Assembly (NCBI RefSeq): GCF_020700235.1
Contig: NZ_CP085301.1
Coordinates: 496,001-560,000 of the forward strand
DNA from: Haladaptatus pallidirubidus
Lineage (GTDB): Archaea > Halobacteriota > Halobacteria > Halobacteriales > Haladaptataceae
DNA: 64,000 bases
Direction of reading: 5' to 3'
Below, piece by piece: positions 27,714 to 36,711 of the stretch; position 1 is the first letter of the stretch, and the number at the start of each line of letters is the position of its first letter. Made by a program: the position numbers and the translations under genes. Under the pieces are notes generated by a model. It searched no databases. It was given only the letters and a program-made list of their open reading frames with translations, and was not told where the DNA came from.

Positions 27714-27797
27714 ACGCCAATGAAAACCGCAACCGTCCACGTGCCTCCCCAACCGGTTCTTTCATTCGTTTCACTCGCTCAGTTATCCCTCGCGCGC
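27702..27797 (-). repeat. Intergenic inverted-repeat element, right arm, locus 2
   Basis: Read on the minus strand it has CGCGCGAGGGATAACTGAGC, GAACCGGTTGGGGAGGC, and the tail TGCGGTTTTCATTGGCGTCG. These are the same ordered blocks as in locus 1. Confidence 0.55.
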
Positions 27798-27894
27798 TTC
27801 AACGTGAGTTCTCGGACGTGAACTCCTCAAACTCGCGCTAGCACGCGCCACGTGGTTTGCATTGATACTTGAGAATTCGATTTCCATCAAAATC

Positions 27895-28308
27895 CTACAA
27901 AACACCGTTATCCCGCAGTAAATCAGCCAGAACGTGGAAGTAAAGAACCACAGCCGTGAAAACTGCAACTGCTGGCGAAGCGAACACAAATACACCGACC
28001 AGAACACCACCGAGGAACACGTGCGAGAGAATCCGTTCGTGTTCTAGTCCCGTGTCGTCCATGTCCTCGAACACCCAATCCTGGTCGCCAAAGGCGGCGA
28101 TCGGGTTTCTGAGACAGGCCGTGAGATGTCGCCAGCTTCCGGTTCGAATCCGGGTCAGCACGAAGTGGTCTAAGTCGATGAAGACGCTCAAAAGGACGCC
28201 GTAGACGAACAGACCGGCAAGAACGGGCGTCCCGAACCGCTCCGAAAGCGGAACGAGAAGGAGTCCCGAGACGATCGCACCGATGAGGAAGTGCTCCCGC
28301 GAGTACAT
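27895..28308 (-). CDS. Membrane protein with DLDH motif, unknown
   Basis: The 137-residue protein has about four hydrophobic helices and starts MYSREHFLIGAIVSGLLL. It contains a membrane-embedded acidic motif, VFIDLDHFVLTRIRTG, and a later HVFLGGVLVG. The His/Asp pattern recalls the YdjM-type membrane-bound metal-dependent hydrolases, but it is shorter and the link is inference. It is divergent from the deacylase at 28533, with an AT-rich spacer between. Confidence 0.6.
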   Translation of the reverse strand: MYSREHFLIGAIVSGLLLVPLSERFGTPVLAGLFVYGVLLSVFIDLDHFVLTRIRTGSWRHLTACLRNPIAAFGDQDWVFEDMDDTGLEHERILSHVFLGGVLVGVFVFASPAVAVFTAVVLYFHVLADLLRDNGVL

Positions 28309-28532
28309 TGACCGAATCCGACACGGCGACGGGAGTAAAAGGTAGCGTCCCGCCGTCGAATCGGGGCGGCCAACGCTCCGAGTTCACTTTCACCCGATGG
28401 CACGTATTTTTATATTAATTCGTCTCGCGTGCTCGTCAATCGGAGATTCAGCGTGTGAACCGGATATTCTGCGTGTGAATCACATTCGAAGTTCGGTACG
28501 TTCATACTGCCTCCACCGCAGTGATTTACCCG

Positions 28533-29498
28533 ATGGCAGGACACAGCGCGGAACGCGTACCGCTCGCTCGGCTTCCCTCCGGCGTCGAACTCGAAACGAC
28601 GGTTCACACCTACGAAGGCGCCAACGACGGTCCAACGCTGTACGTGCAGGCCGCACAGCACGGGCAGGAAATCAACGGGAGCGAGGTGCTTCGGCGATTC
28701 CACGAGGAAATCGACCCGGCCGAACTCGCCGGGGAAATCGTCGCGGTACCGGTCGCCAACCCCCTCACGTTCGACCGCGTGTCCTACACCACGCCCGAGC
28801 AGTTGGACAGCATCAATCCGAACATGAACCGCGTCTGGCCCGGCGACGAGGATGGCACCCTCCAGGAACGCATGGCGGCAACGCTCTGGGAGTACGCGAC
28901 GACGGCGGACGCCATCGTTGACCTACACACGGGTAGTCCGAACATGATGACCCACGTCGTGTTCATGGAAGGCGACGAAGAATCCCGCGCCCTCGCGGAA
29001 GCGTTCGGTACAGACCTACTCCTGTCGGAGCAGGCTGGCGACGCCGCCGACGTGGAATGGAGCGAGCGGGATTTCGGTGGCAAGTTCCGCGTCGCGGCCA
29101 CCCGCGCCGGAATCCCGTCCATCACGCCGGAACTCGCGCACAACAAGGAAGTGGTAGAAAACGCGGTCGAAACCGGTTTGACCAGGCTGCTAAACGTCTG
29201 TCGCGAGCTCGGTATGCTTCGGCCGTCGCCCACCGAAAACGGCGATCGGGAACTCGCCCGGAACCACCTCGGCAGGGTAGATGCCATCGATTCGGGCCTG
29301 TTCGTGGTCGAATCGAATCACGAACTCGGCGACGAAGTGGACGCCGGAGAACGAATCGGAACCCTGTACGACCCGGCGACGTACGATGTGTTACAGGAAG
29401 TCGAAACCGACCGCACCGGAGTGTTGTACGCGCTGACTCGCGAAGCGACGGTCTGCGGCGGCGGAAAGCTGCTCAGCGTCGCGTTACTTCGAGACTGA
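28533..29498 (+). CDS. Succinylglutamate desuccinylase/aspartoacylase family deacylase (second copy)
   Basis: The 321-residue protein is a paralogue of the gene at 12255. The metal site is built by QAAQHGQEINGSEVL near residue 42 and VDLHTGSPNMMTHVVF near residue 130; a C-terminal beta domain (DEVDAGERIGTLYDP) caps it. It probably hydrolyses N-acyl amino acids or related amides, substrate unknown. A GTG at 28521 could extend the N-terminus by four residues. Its last 181 bp overlap the frame of the convergent signal peptidase gene. Confidence 0.85.
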   Translation: MAGHSAERVPLARLPSGVELETTVHTYEGANDGPTLYVQAAQHGQEINGSEVLRRFHEEIDPAELAGEIVAVPVANPLTFDRVSYTTPEQLDSINPNMNRVWPGDEDGTLQERMAATLWEYATTADAIVDLHTGSPNMMTHVVFMEGDEESRALAEAFGTDLLLSEQAGDAADVEWSERDFGGKFRVAATRAGIPSITPELAHNKEVVENAVETGLTRLLNVCRELGMLRPSPTENGDRELARNHLGRVDAIDSGLFVVESNHELGDEVDAGERIGTLYDPATYDVLQEVETDRTGVLYALTREATVCGGGKLLSVALLRD

Positions 29499-30115
29499 GC
29501 CGCGAATCCCGGAGCGGAAAATCCCTGAACAGGGAGGTCCGGAGCGTCGAATTCCGACGCGACCTGTTTGATTTTTCCGGCGCCGGGAATGCGGGTGACG
29601 GCGACGCCGAGAATCCACCCGGGGCGCACCGGTTCCGAGATAGTGACCGCTTGATCGTAGTAGCCGTTTGCATCGCCCTTGGTGATGAATCCGGCGTGCG
29701 GGGCCGGACAGTTCCTGAGTTCGGCGCAGTTGTCCGCTCGCGCGAGATAGGCCGGATTCGCCTTCCCGTACCAGTTTTCCCCCTTCTCGACCCAGAATCG
29801 AGCCCGATGCAGTACCGGTATCGCGGCGTCGCTGCCGTTCGGCTGAAAGACGAGCACGTCGCCCGAAGCGCCGAGCGAGCGATAGCTCTGGTTCCTACCA
29901 GCGCGGGCGGAGACGACGCCGGAGCGACTCCCAGGCGGCGTCACCCGGTGTTCTTCCATGACGACGACGACGTCCGTCTGCTCGATGTTCGGGGCCATGC
30001 TCCCGCTGATGACCGTGTAGGCTGGCGGCCAGACGCCCATCGTCGCGACGAACAAGAGGCTAACCACGAGGAGAGCGGTAATCGTGTGTGCAACCAGTCT
30101 TCGGAACCTGAACAC
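29318..30115 (-). CDS. Archaeal signal peptidase I (Sec11-like)
   Basis: GTG start at 30115. An N-terminal transmembrane helix (ITALLVVSLLFVATMGVW) precedes VISGSMAPNI with the nucleophile Ser. Further motifs are GDVLVFQP, then IPVLHRARFW (His in place of bacterial Lys) and FITKGDANGYYD (Asp), the Ser-His-Asp set of archaeal type I signal peptidases. The recognisable part ends near residue 205 (GAGKIKQVASEF); after that the frame runs antisense through the neighbouring deacylase gene to 29318, so the natural stop may have been lost. Confidence 0.8.
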   Translation of the reverse strand: MFRFRRLVAHTITALLVVSLLFVATMGVWPPAYTVISGSMAPNIEQTDVVVVMEEHRVTPPGSRSGVVSARAGRNQSYRSLGASGDVLVFQPNGSDAAIPVLHRARFWVEKGENWYGKANPAYLARADNCAELRNCPAPHAGFITKGDANGYYDQAVTISEPVRPGWILGVAVTRIPGAGKIKQVASEFDAPDLPVQGFSAPGFAAQSRSNATLSSFPPPQTVASRVSAYNTPVRSVSTSCNTSYVAGSYRVPIRSPASTSSPSS

Positions 30116-30317
30116 GATCCGTCGAAACGGAATGTGCCGGCTTTGTTATCGACCGCCTGCGAACCGTCAAGGACTGCTTTCCTGCCGATTCGACACCGAA
30201 CAGTGGCTTCGTATCGAACGTTTTGCTCGGTCAAATTCGGCAAAAATCCACCGTTGTGGCGGTGGAATGGGATCGAAGCAAAAACCGATTCGACCCGCCA
30301 TTCGACGATGAGTCGAA

Positions 30318-30599
30318 TCAGTCTTCCACGAGGCCTGCGAACTCCTCTACGGGAACGATTTCCATCGTCTGCGTGTCGAGGCCCTGATTTTCGATGGCTA
30401 TCGACGCCCGGAACGCGGCGTTTCTGTCCGGCGCGTCGAAGACGACCATGAAGTCGTACTCGCCGAGTATCGCGTAACTCGCCTCAATTTCGGCGTCGTA
30501 CTCCTGGACCTCGGTGGCGAGATTCCCCAACGACGACGCTAATTTTTGGGCGTTCTGTACGGAACCGCGAATTTTTATCAGTGATACGTATTTTGCCAT
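30318..30599 (-). CDS. GYD-domain protein
   Basis: The 93-residue protein starts MAKYVSLIKIRGSVQNAQKL and contains SYAILGEYDFMVVFDAPD, the GYD signature of a small alpha-beta (ferredoxin-like) family. Members are widespread in archaea and bacteria and have no established reaction. ATG 30599 gives the family length. It is divergent from the 5-formyl-THF cyclo-ligase-like gene. Confidence 0.85.
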   Translation of the reverse strand: MAKYVSLIKIRGSVQNAQKLASSLGNLATEVQEYDAEIEASYAILGEYDFMVVFDAPDRNAAFRASIAIENQGLDTQTMEIVPVEEFAGLVED

Positions 30600-30709
30600 C
30601 GAACGAGGAACGCGGGTCATCGGCAAAGCAATTGCGGCGAACGTCCGTACCCGACGCAGAGAATCCGCACACACCACCACTTTGTATCCGCGGACGAATT
30701 AGACCCGGT

Positions 30710-31414
30710 ATGACCACAGACGACCTCCGCGAGCGAATCTGGACGCGGTTGGAAGACGAGGGTGTCGCGCGATTTCCCTTCCCTCCGCACGGCAGAATCC
30801 CCAATTTTGCGGGCGCGAAGGACGCCGCGGAGCGACTCGCCGACCTACCGGAATGGGAGGACGCGAACGTGATAAAGGTGAATCCGGATTCGCCGCAACT
30901 CCCCGTCCGACGGCGCGCGCTCCGGGAGGGAAAAGTAGTCTACATGGCCCAACCGCGACTGCGGGACGAAAAGCCGTTCATGAAACTCGACCCGACGGAA
31001 ATCGAGGATACAGACGCCGCCGCCACCGTTTCGAAGATGGACGACTACGCCGAACCGGTTGTACCGGACGAGATGCCGCCGGTCGATTTCGTCGTTTCGG
31101 GGAGCGTCGCGGTGACGGACGAGGGCGCGCGAGTCGGGAAGGGAGAAGGGTACAGCGACCTCGAATATGCGGTTCTCCACGAGCTGGGGCTGGTGGACGA
31201 GCAAACGACGATTGCCTCGACGGTTCACGAGATACAGGTGGTCGAGGACGAGATTCAACTCGAACCCCACGACGTGCCGATGGACGTACTCGTCACTCCT
31301 GACGAGGTAATCCGCACTGAAACTCCGTTTTCGCATCCCTCGAGAATCGACTGGACGGAACTACCTGAAGAGAAAATCGAGGAGATTCCGCTTCTCGGAC
31401 GACTGCGACCGTAG
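30710..31414 (+). CDS. 5-formyltetrahydrofolate cyclo-ligase-like protein
   Basis: The 234-residue protein starts MTTDDLRERIWTRLEDEG. It contains PNFAGAKDAAERL, KVNPDSPQLPVRRRALREGK and the late PPVDFVVSGSVAVTDEGARVGKGEGYSDLEYA, corresponding to the glycine-rich ATP/folate segment of 5-formyl-THF cyclo-ligase (MTHFS) family proteins. That enzyme converts 5-formyl-THF to 5,10-methenyl-THF with ATP. Archaeal relatives may have shifted roles, so I keep the reaction as probable. Confidence 0.8.
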   Translation: MTTDDLRERIWTRLEDEGVARFPFPPHGRIPNFAGAKDAAERLADLPEWEDANVIKVNPDSPQLPVRRRALREGKVVYMAQPRLRDEKPFMKLDPTEIEDTDAAATVSKMDDYAEPVVPDEMPPVDFVVSGSVAVTDEGARVGKGEGYSDLEYAVLHELGLVDEQTTIASTVHEIQVVEDEIQLEPHDVPMDVLVTPDEVIRTETPFSHPSRIDWTELPEEKIEEIPLLGRLRP

Positions 31415-31536
31415 TCAGGAGAGAGCCGTTACGCCGTTGAAACTGGAACCGGAAACGGGAACGTATCCTCCGATAACCGACGATACCAGTTCGATTGGGG
31501 CGAATAACGAACTTCGAGGGGCGCGAGAAACGGAGC

Positions 31537-32586
31537 ATGCGCACAGTTTGGGTCGTGCTTTCGGTCGTGCTCGCATTTACACTGGTTCCGGGTATCGGAA
31601 ATACAGTGAGTCAGCAAGCCGCGGAACCGGAAAATCCGAACATTCAGAACGAGCGACAAACGGTCGATTCCGCCACCTCGGTCGATTCCTGCACGACGAT
31701 TTCGAATCCGGGGCGCTACACCCTAACGAGCGACGTGACGAACGCGACGGACGACACCTGCATCCGCATCACCGCGAACGACGTAGTGTTCGACGGGCGA
31801 GGAAACGACATCGACGGCGTCGGCGCGTTCGGTTCCGCGGGCGTCCTTGTCACGGGCGGCGAGAACGTCACGGTTCGGAACGCGACAGCGACCGACTGGG
31901 ACGACGGGATTCGATTCACGAGCGTGCAGAACGCGACCGTCCGAGAGACGACGACGGCCCGAAATCGCGTCGGACTCTCGCTCGTCTCGCTTCGCGGCGG
32001 AACGGTCGTGAACAACACCGCACGGGAGAACGCGGTGGCGGGCGTCTTCCTCGTCGGTGCGAGCGAGAACAACACGCTCCGGAACACGACGGCGAACGAG
32101 AACGCGCTGGTCGGCGTGCAACTCGTCGAAGCGAACGGGAACAGAGTTCTCGATACAGTCGCTCGCGGCAACGAGTTCGGAGTCGCCCTCATCGGCGCGA
32201 ACGACAATACGGTTCGCGGGAGTGCCGCGGACGAAAACGAAATCGCCGGGGTGTGGCTCTCCGCCGCCGCCGACAACCGCATCCGCGACAATCGGGTTTC
32301 GAACCGGTTTTACGGCATTTACCTCGCGGATGGTGCGCGAAACAACACGGTCGAATCGAACACCGCGCGGAACAACTCCGTGGGCGTTCGCCTTCGTGCG
32401 AGCGACGGAAACGCCGTCCTCCGGAACACGGTTTCGAACAGCAGCGACACCGGAATCCTACTCATTTCGAGCGACGAAAACCGCGTCGTCGGCAACACCG
32501 GCGCGGACAACCGCCGTGGAATTATCGTGTCGGAGTCGTCGCAGGGGAACAGCCGGTCGAACAATTCGGTGGGAGAGCAAGAATAA
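31537..32586 (+). CDS. Secreted right-handed beta-helix (NosD/parallel beta-helix repeat) protein
   Basis: A Sec signal (VWVVLSVVLAFTLVPGIGN) precedes a mature chain of about 320 residues. The chain is made of repeated units of about 22-24 residues such as NTARENAVAGVFLVGASENN and NRVSNRFYGIYLADGARNN, the stacked coils of a parallel beta-helix (PbH1/NosD type). Many Asn-x-Thr/Ser sites could be glycosylated. Such proteins are extracellular and often bind or modify polysaccharides; no catalytic residue set is evident. I chose ATG 31537 for the signal peptide. Confidence 0.8.
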   Translation: MRTVWVVLSVVLAFTLVPGIGNTVSQQAAEPENPNIQNERQTVDSATSVDSCTTISNPGRYTLTSDVTNATDDTCIRITANDVVFDGRGNDIDGVGAFGSAGVLVTGGENVTVRNATATDWDDGIRFTSVQNATVRETTTARNRVGLSLVSLRGGTVVNNTARENAVAGVFLVGASENNTLRNTTANENALVGVQLVEANGNRVLDTVARGNEFGVALIGANDNTVRGSAADENEIAGVWLSAAADNRIRDNRVSNRFYGIYLADGARNNTVESNTARNNSVGVRLRASDGNAVLRNTVSNSSDTGILLISSDENRVVGNTGADNRRGIIVSESSQGNSRSNNSVGEQE

Positions 32587-32605
32587 CTCGTCGCAGAGAC
32601 GGTAT

Positions 32606-33607
32606 TCACACGCGAGGGGCGTATTCGCGGGCGAACACCGTGACGAGCGAGCGAAACACGCCGAGTACGATGGGACCGAAAAAAAGGCCCATGAAGCCGA
32701 ACGCGTAGACGCCGCCGAAAATGCCGACGACGAGCAGACCGGGATTCAGCCGCGCCTCGCGGCCGCTGACCACGGGGCGGAGGTAGTTGTCCGAGAGGCT
32801 GATGACGAGGGTTCCGTAGACGAACAGAAACAGGGCAGAAATCGGATGATTCACGACGAACAGATACGCCGACGCCGGTAGCCAGACGACGGACGCCCCG
32901 ATAATCGGAAGCAACGAGAGAAACGTCGTGACGGCCGTCCAAAACACGACGCCCGGAACGCCCGCGATGGCGAGGCCGATACCGGTCAGTATACCCTGGA
33001 CGATCGCCACGAGGAGGTTGCCGACCAGCACGCCCCACATCACCTGATTCATCTCGCCGTACAGTTCGTCTTGTACCGGCGCCGGAAGCGGCGTACTTCG
33101 GCGAATCCATCGAAGCAACGTCTCGCCGTCCACGAGGAGGTAGTACAGGAGAAACCCCAGAATCGTGATTCCGATGAGCGCGTCGGAAATTCCGCCGAAG
33201 ATACTCATCGCGTTGTTTACAATCTGGGACGTGCTGCCTTCCGGAATGAACTCTCGAATGTTCCGCCCCTCGATGGCGATTCCGGTGTAGCGTTCGACAA
33301 GGTCGAAGAGTTCGAAAATCTGCGGGTCGCCGCGGAGGATTGCCCCGAGAATCGTCGCCGCCTGTTCGGCGGCGATGATAATGAACGTAGCGACGGGGAC
33401 GAGTATCACGAGCGTCGTTCCGATGAGGAGCGACAGCGCCGAAATCCGCGGTCCAATTCGAGGCGCGAGTCGCTTCTGAAGCGGATGGAGAACGTAGCTC
33501 AACAGAATTGCTGCCAGTACGTACTGGAGAAACGGCTTGACGAGCAGTCCGACAAGAAGGCCGAACACGGCGATGAGGAACAGCAAAAATCCGCGTTCCC
33601 GGTTCAT
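32606..33607 (-). CDS. AI-2E family (PerM-like) membrane transporter
   Basis: The 333-residue protein starts MNRERGFLLFLIAVFGLLVG and has about eight hydrophobic helices. The family signature region reads VLVGNLLVAIVQGILTGIG, TTFLSLLPIIGASVVWLPA and FGFMGLFFGPIVLG. Relatives include AI-2 exporters and Na+/H+ antiporters; the substrate here is not known. ATG 33607 is supported because the reading frame upstream is only the antisense of the adjacent methylase gene. Confidence 0.88.
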   Translation of the reverse strand: MNRERGFLLFLIAVFGLLVGLLVKPFLQYVLAAILLSYVLHPLQKRLAPRIGPRISALSLLIGTTLVILVPVATFIIIAAEQAATILGAILRGDPQIFELFDLVERYTGIAIEGRNIREFIPEGSTSQIVNNAMSIFGGISDALIGITILGFLLYYLLVDGETLLRWIRRSTPLPAPVQDELYGEMNQVMWGVLVGNLLVAIVQGILTGIGLAIAGVPGVVFWTAVTTFLSLLPIIGASVVWLPASAYLFVVNHPISALFLFVYGTLVISLSDNYLRPVVSGREARLNPGLLVVGIFGGVYAFGFMGLFFGPIVLGVFRSLVTVFAREYAPRV

Positions 33608-33670
33608 GGGAGTACGACACCGCGATGACGCATAAATCGACGCCCCGAAAAGTGAACCGTCAACGGGACG

Positions 33671-33810
33671 GTAATCGTCGCACTGGTGAGCACGTCTATC
33701 TCTCCCGCCACGAAGCGTCGCCGAAATCCATCTCGATACGGTAATCGTCGCACTGGTGAGCACGTCTATCTCTCCCGCCACGAAGCGTCGCCGAAATCCA
33801 TCTCGATACG
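33671..33810. repeat. Perfect 70-bp tandem duplication
   Basis: Bases 33671-33740 are repeated exactly as 33741-33810. The second copy contains the last 14 codons and the TAG stop (33766-33768) of the methylase gene on the minus strand; the first copy lies just past the stop. It is between the methylase and the AI-2E-family gene. Confidence 0.9.
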
Positions 33811-36621
33811 GCTCTCTAACTCGTCCACGTTCCGAATCAGCGAGGACACCTCCTGTCCTTTCTTCCGGCGCGCCAGTTTGAGCGTTCGTGCGATTTCCCG
33901 CATTTCGTCGATGCGGAGGTCGAGACCGAGGACGAACGAGACGACATCGTCGATGTCGTCTCGTCCGCTTTCGTCGCCGCCAGCCAGCGTTTCGAAGCCG
34001 TTTCGGACGGCTTCTTTTTGCTCGTCGGTTAAAGAATCCGGGTTTACGACGCGGAGGGTGCGGAGGTCGGAACTGGAGAGATTTATCGCACCGCCGCCGG
34101 TGACCCTTCCGTGGCTCTCGATGACGATTTTCGAGAGGCTGGAGTTCAACAGTCCGAGCAGGAGCGCTGAATCGATGGCCGTTGGCCGTACCAACAGAAA
34201 CCGATTGCTGGCGACGATTTTTTCGTCGGTTCGGGCGAAAAACCGGTGCGTGTCCATCGCCTGCGGACAGACGATCGGAGCGGTGTCGTCGTCCAACGAC
34301 CCCGTGTTGAACCACGGGTCGTTGAGTTCTACCGATTTGTTCGACCGAGATGGCTGTCGTTCCGCCCAGCGAAGGTACGACAGGACGCCGTCGTACCCGT
34401 CGCGCTTCAGCGCCGACGTGACGCTCGCTGCGAGGTTGCCGGAGGTGCCAGAGGTGGATTCGAACGCTAATTCGGATGCGACCTCCGAGACGTAGTCGTC
34501 CATATCGAGCATCCATTTTTCCGCATCGGCCGCCGCGTGTTCGTACCCGTCGAGTTCTTTCACGCTCTTCACCGCAGGGCGGAGGAATCGGTCGTCGATG
34601 GTTCGAGCGCGGACGGTGTCCGCATCGAGGATGAAAATCGGGTTCGCACCCGTCTTTTTCCCGCGCGTTATCGCTGCGATGTCGGACAGGGGAATCGTCT
34701 CCTCGTGTTCGAGAACCGCCGTGTAAAGGGTGGGGGCGGTGATGTACTGCTGGTTCTTTTCTTCGGGATTGGTGGCCAAATACGACTGGGAGACAGCGAT
34801 CGTTCGACACTTTGAATTCCCGCGAATCGCCATGTGCCCCCCATTCGGAACGTCCGCGGTTCGGTCGATACGCTCCAAAATATCGTCTTCGTCCATCCAC
34901 TCGTTGAGGCGGATGAAGTTCGTTTGCGTGCTTTCGCGCGCCGCCGCATCGTCGGTACGTTCCGCCAGCAACAACACCGTATCAACTAGCGCGTCCTCGA
35001 AGAGGCGCTTCCGGAACCCGACCACTGCTTCGACTTTGTACTGGTCGTAGAGGAATCGGCGAAGCGACGGGCCGTAATCCGCGGACATCCACTTCGTCGG
35101 AATCACCCACGCCAACCGCGCCCCCTCGCGGAGGAAACGCGTGACGTTCGTGAGAAAATAACAGTAGAGGTCGCTTCGACCGTCGATTTCTTCCTCGCCG
35201 TCGTAGTAGTTCCGCGACGAATCCCGTTCGAACCGCTGTAAGTGTTCGCGAAAATGGTCCCGATTCGGGTACAAAAACTCCTGGCGGACGTACGGCGGGT
35301 TCGCGACCGTCGCGTCGAACGTCCTGAGTGCGCCGTCTGTTCCATCGTTTTCTTTCGTGTTCGGCCCTCTCGTTCCCGGTTCGAGGTCGAAAAAGTCGGC
35401 GCGGTGCGCAAAGCGCTCGGTCACCGGTTCGCGGACGTTCCGAGTTGCGAGGTTGAGCGCGGTGAGCCGGAGCGGGAACTCGTTTATATCGACCGCCGTG
35501 ATGCGCCGGAGAATCTCCCGGTGGGTGAGGTTCCCCAACTGGTCCAGTCGTTTGTACGCCTCGATGGCAATCGCCCCCGAGCCGCTGGCCGGGTCGAGAA
35601 ACCTGTCGTCCGGCGACCGAATCGCCCATTGGGAGAGAAGCCGTCCGATTGCGTCCGGGGTGTAGAACTGGCCGAGCGCTTTCCGTTCTTCGACCGGGAT
35701 GAGTTTCTGATACAACTGCCCAACGGCGTCGATGTCGATATCCGAAAACGGCTCTTTTTCGACACTACTGGTGAAGGCGGACAGACGCTCCTGTGTTCGT
35801 TCGTCGTTCGGAATCGCGCCGAAAAACTCGCTCTCTGCCTCGAAAATCGGGTCTGAATCGTGGTCACCGGCCGCCGAGCGAACGCATCCCGAAAGCTGTT
35901 GGTCGAGGGTCTGCACCGACGCATCCGACGGTCGGTCGTCGCCGAACTCGTCCACGCGGACGAGTTCGGCGAACACGATTCGGTTCATCAGCAGATACGC
36001 GTACTGCCGGGCAGCGATTCGGAACGTCTCTTTCACCTCGGGATACTCGAACGGATAGTCGTTTTCCCGCGCCCACTCGACCAGCAACTCCCGAAATCGG
36101 TCGCAGTCATCGAATCGCTCGCGGATGAGTGATTCGTACAGCGGATAGATACTGGTGTGAAAACTACGAAGTCGGGGAACGACGACGTCGTCAAATTCTA
36201 CCGAGGCTCCGGAACCATTCCGTAGTTCGACCGCGTCCGCGACGAACTCGCCGACAAACTCCTCGACGGAAAGCGCACGAAGGTCGTAGTGTCGGCGGGC
36301 AAATTCGGGGGTACTCGCCCGGGATTCGGTTCGCCGGAACAGGAACGCGTCGCGTTCGTTCGCCGTGACGAACAGGCTCGCATCTTTCTTTCGGGCGTAT
36401 CGGTCGCCCCGCCGTCTCACGTCCGCCGAGTGCGGGTCTACGGTTTTGTCGGTTACCGCGACGACGATGCCACCGCGGGAGGTGGACGGAATGAAGATGT
36501 CGGCGGAGTCGTCCTTCTCACGTCCCTCTTCGTCGGGCGTCTCGAAGTCGGTGTCGTGCGTAGAGACGTAGTTCTCTATCGCCGAAAAAAGACGTGCGCG
36601 AAAGGCGACCTCCGAACCCAT
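33766..36621 (-). CDS. Type IIG-like restriction-modification protein (N6-adenine methylase, Eco57I-like)
   Basis: A 951-residue protein. Residues 1-110 form an alpha-beta region (DSADIFIPSTSRGGIVVAV then TDK) resembling a PD-(D/E)xK nuclease whose ExK is replaced by TDK. Around residue 325 come GQFYTPDAIGRLLS, LDPASGSGAIAIEA (SAM motif I) and later FDATVANPPYVRQEF (motif IV, NPPY) of N6-adenine methylases. The C-terminal 350 residues suit a target recognition domain. ATG 36621 is preferred to a TTG at 36648. It has no partner genes nearby and lies between a repeat and secY. Confidence 0.85.
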   Translation of the reverse strand: MGSEVAFRARLFSAIENYVSTHDTDFETPDEEGREKDDSADIFIPSTSRGGIVVAVTDKTVDPHSADVRRRGDRYARKKDASLFVTANERDAFLFRRTESRASTPEFARRHYDLRALSVEEFVGEFVADAVELRNGSGASVEFDDVVVPRLRSFHTSIYPLYESLIRERFDDCDRFRELLVEWARENDYPFEYPEVKETFRIAARQYAYLLMNRIVFAELVRVDEFGDDRPSDASVQTLDQQLSGCVRSAAGDHDSDPIFEAESEFFGAIPNDERTQERLSAFTSSVEKEPFSDIDIDAVGQLYQKLIPVEERKALGQFYTPDAIGRLLSQWAIRSPDDRFLDPASGSGAIAIEAYKRLDQLGNLTHREILRRITAVDINEFPLRLTALNLATRNVREPVTERFAHRADFFDLEPGTRGPNTKENDGTDGALRTFDATVANPPYVRQEFLYPNRDHFREHLQRFERDSSRNYYDGEEEIDGRSDLYCYFLTNVTRFLREGARLAWVIPTKWMSADYGPSLRRFLYDQYKVEAVVGFRKRLFEDALVDTVLLLAERTDDAAARESTQTNFIRLNEWMDEDDILERIDRTADVPNGGHMAIRGNSKCRTIAVSQSYLATNPEEKNQQYITAPTLYTAVLEHEETIPLSDIAAITRGKKTGANPIFILDADTVRARTIDDRFLRPAVKSVKELDGYEHAAADAEKWMLDMDDYVSEVASELAFESTSGTSGNLAASVTSALKRDGYDGVLSYLRWAERQPSRSNKSVELNDPWFNTGSLDDDTAPIVCPQAMDTHRFFARTDEKIVASNRFLLVRPTAIDSALLLGLLNSSLSKIVIESHGRVTGGGAINLSSSDLRTLRVVNPDSLTDEQKEAVRNGFETLAGGDESGRDDIDDVVSFVLGLDLRIDEMREIARTLKLARRKKGQEVSSLIRNVDELESRIEMDFGDASWRER

Positions 36622-36711
36622 AGTCCGTGACTCAAAGGTCTGGTTCAAGAATCTTCCGTGATTCGGATAGCGCGACCGCGAAAATTGCGAATCGAACGTG
36701 TTCGGCGGAGC

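Larger units (their letters stand above)
27300..27894. other. 595-bp intergenic region with inverted repeats
   Basis: I see no credible gene. The region carries the second copy of the inverted repeat family and a 12-bp perfect inverted repeat. Short frames on both strands are repeat-derived. Confidence 0.6.

Noticed and set aside
33671..33810. CRISPR array at the 70-bp tandem repeat
   Set aside because: Only two units, no spacers between, and part of a coding sequence.
32606..34900. A 764-codon frame joining the AI-2E transporter to sequence through the methylase gene
   Set aside because: The N-terminal 430 codons are the methylase gene read in the wrong frame; the transporter starts at 33607.
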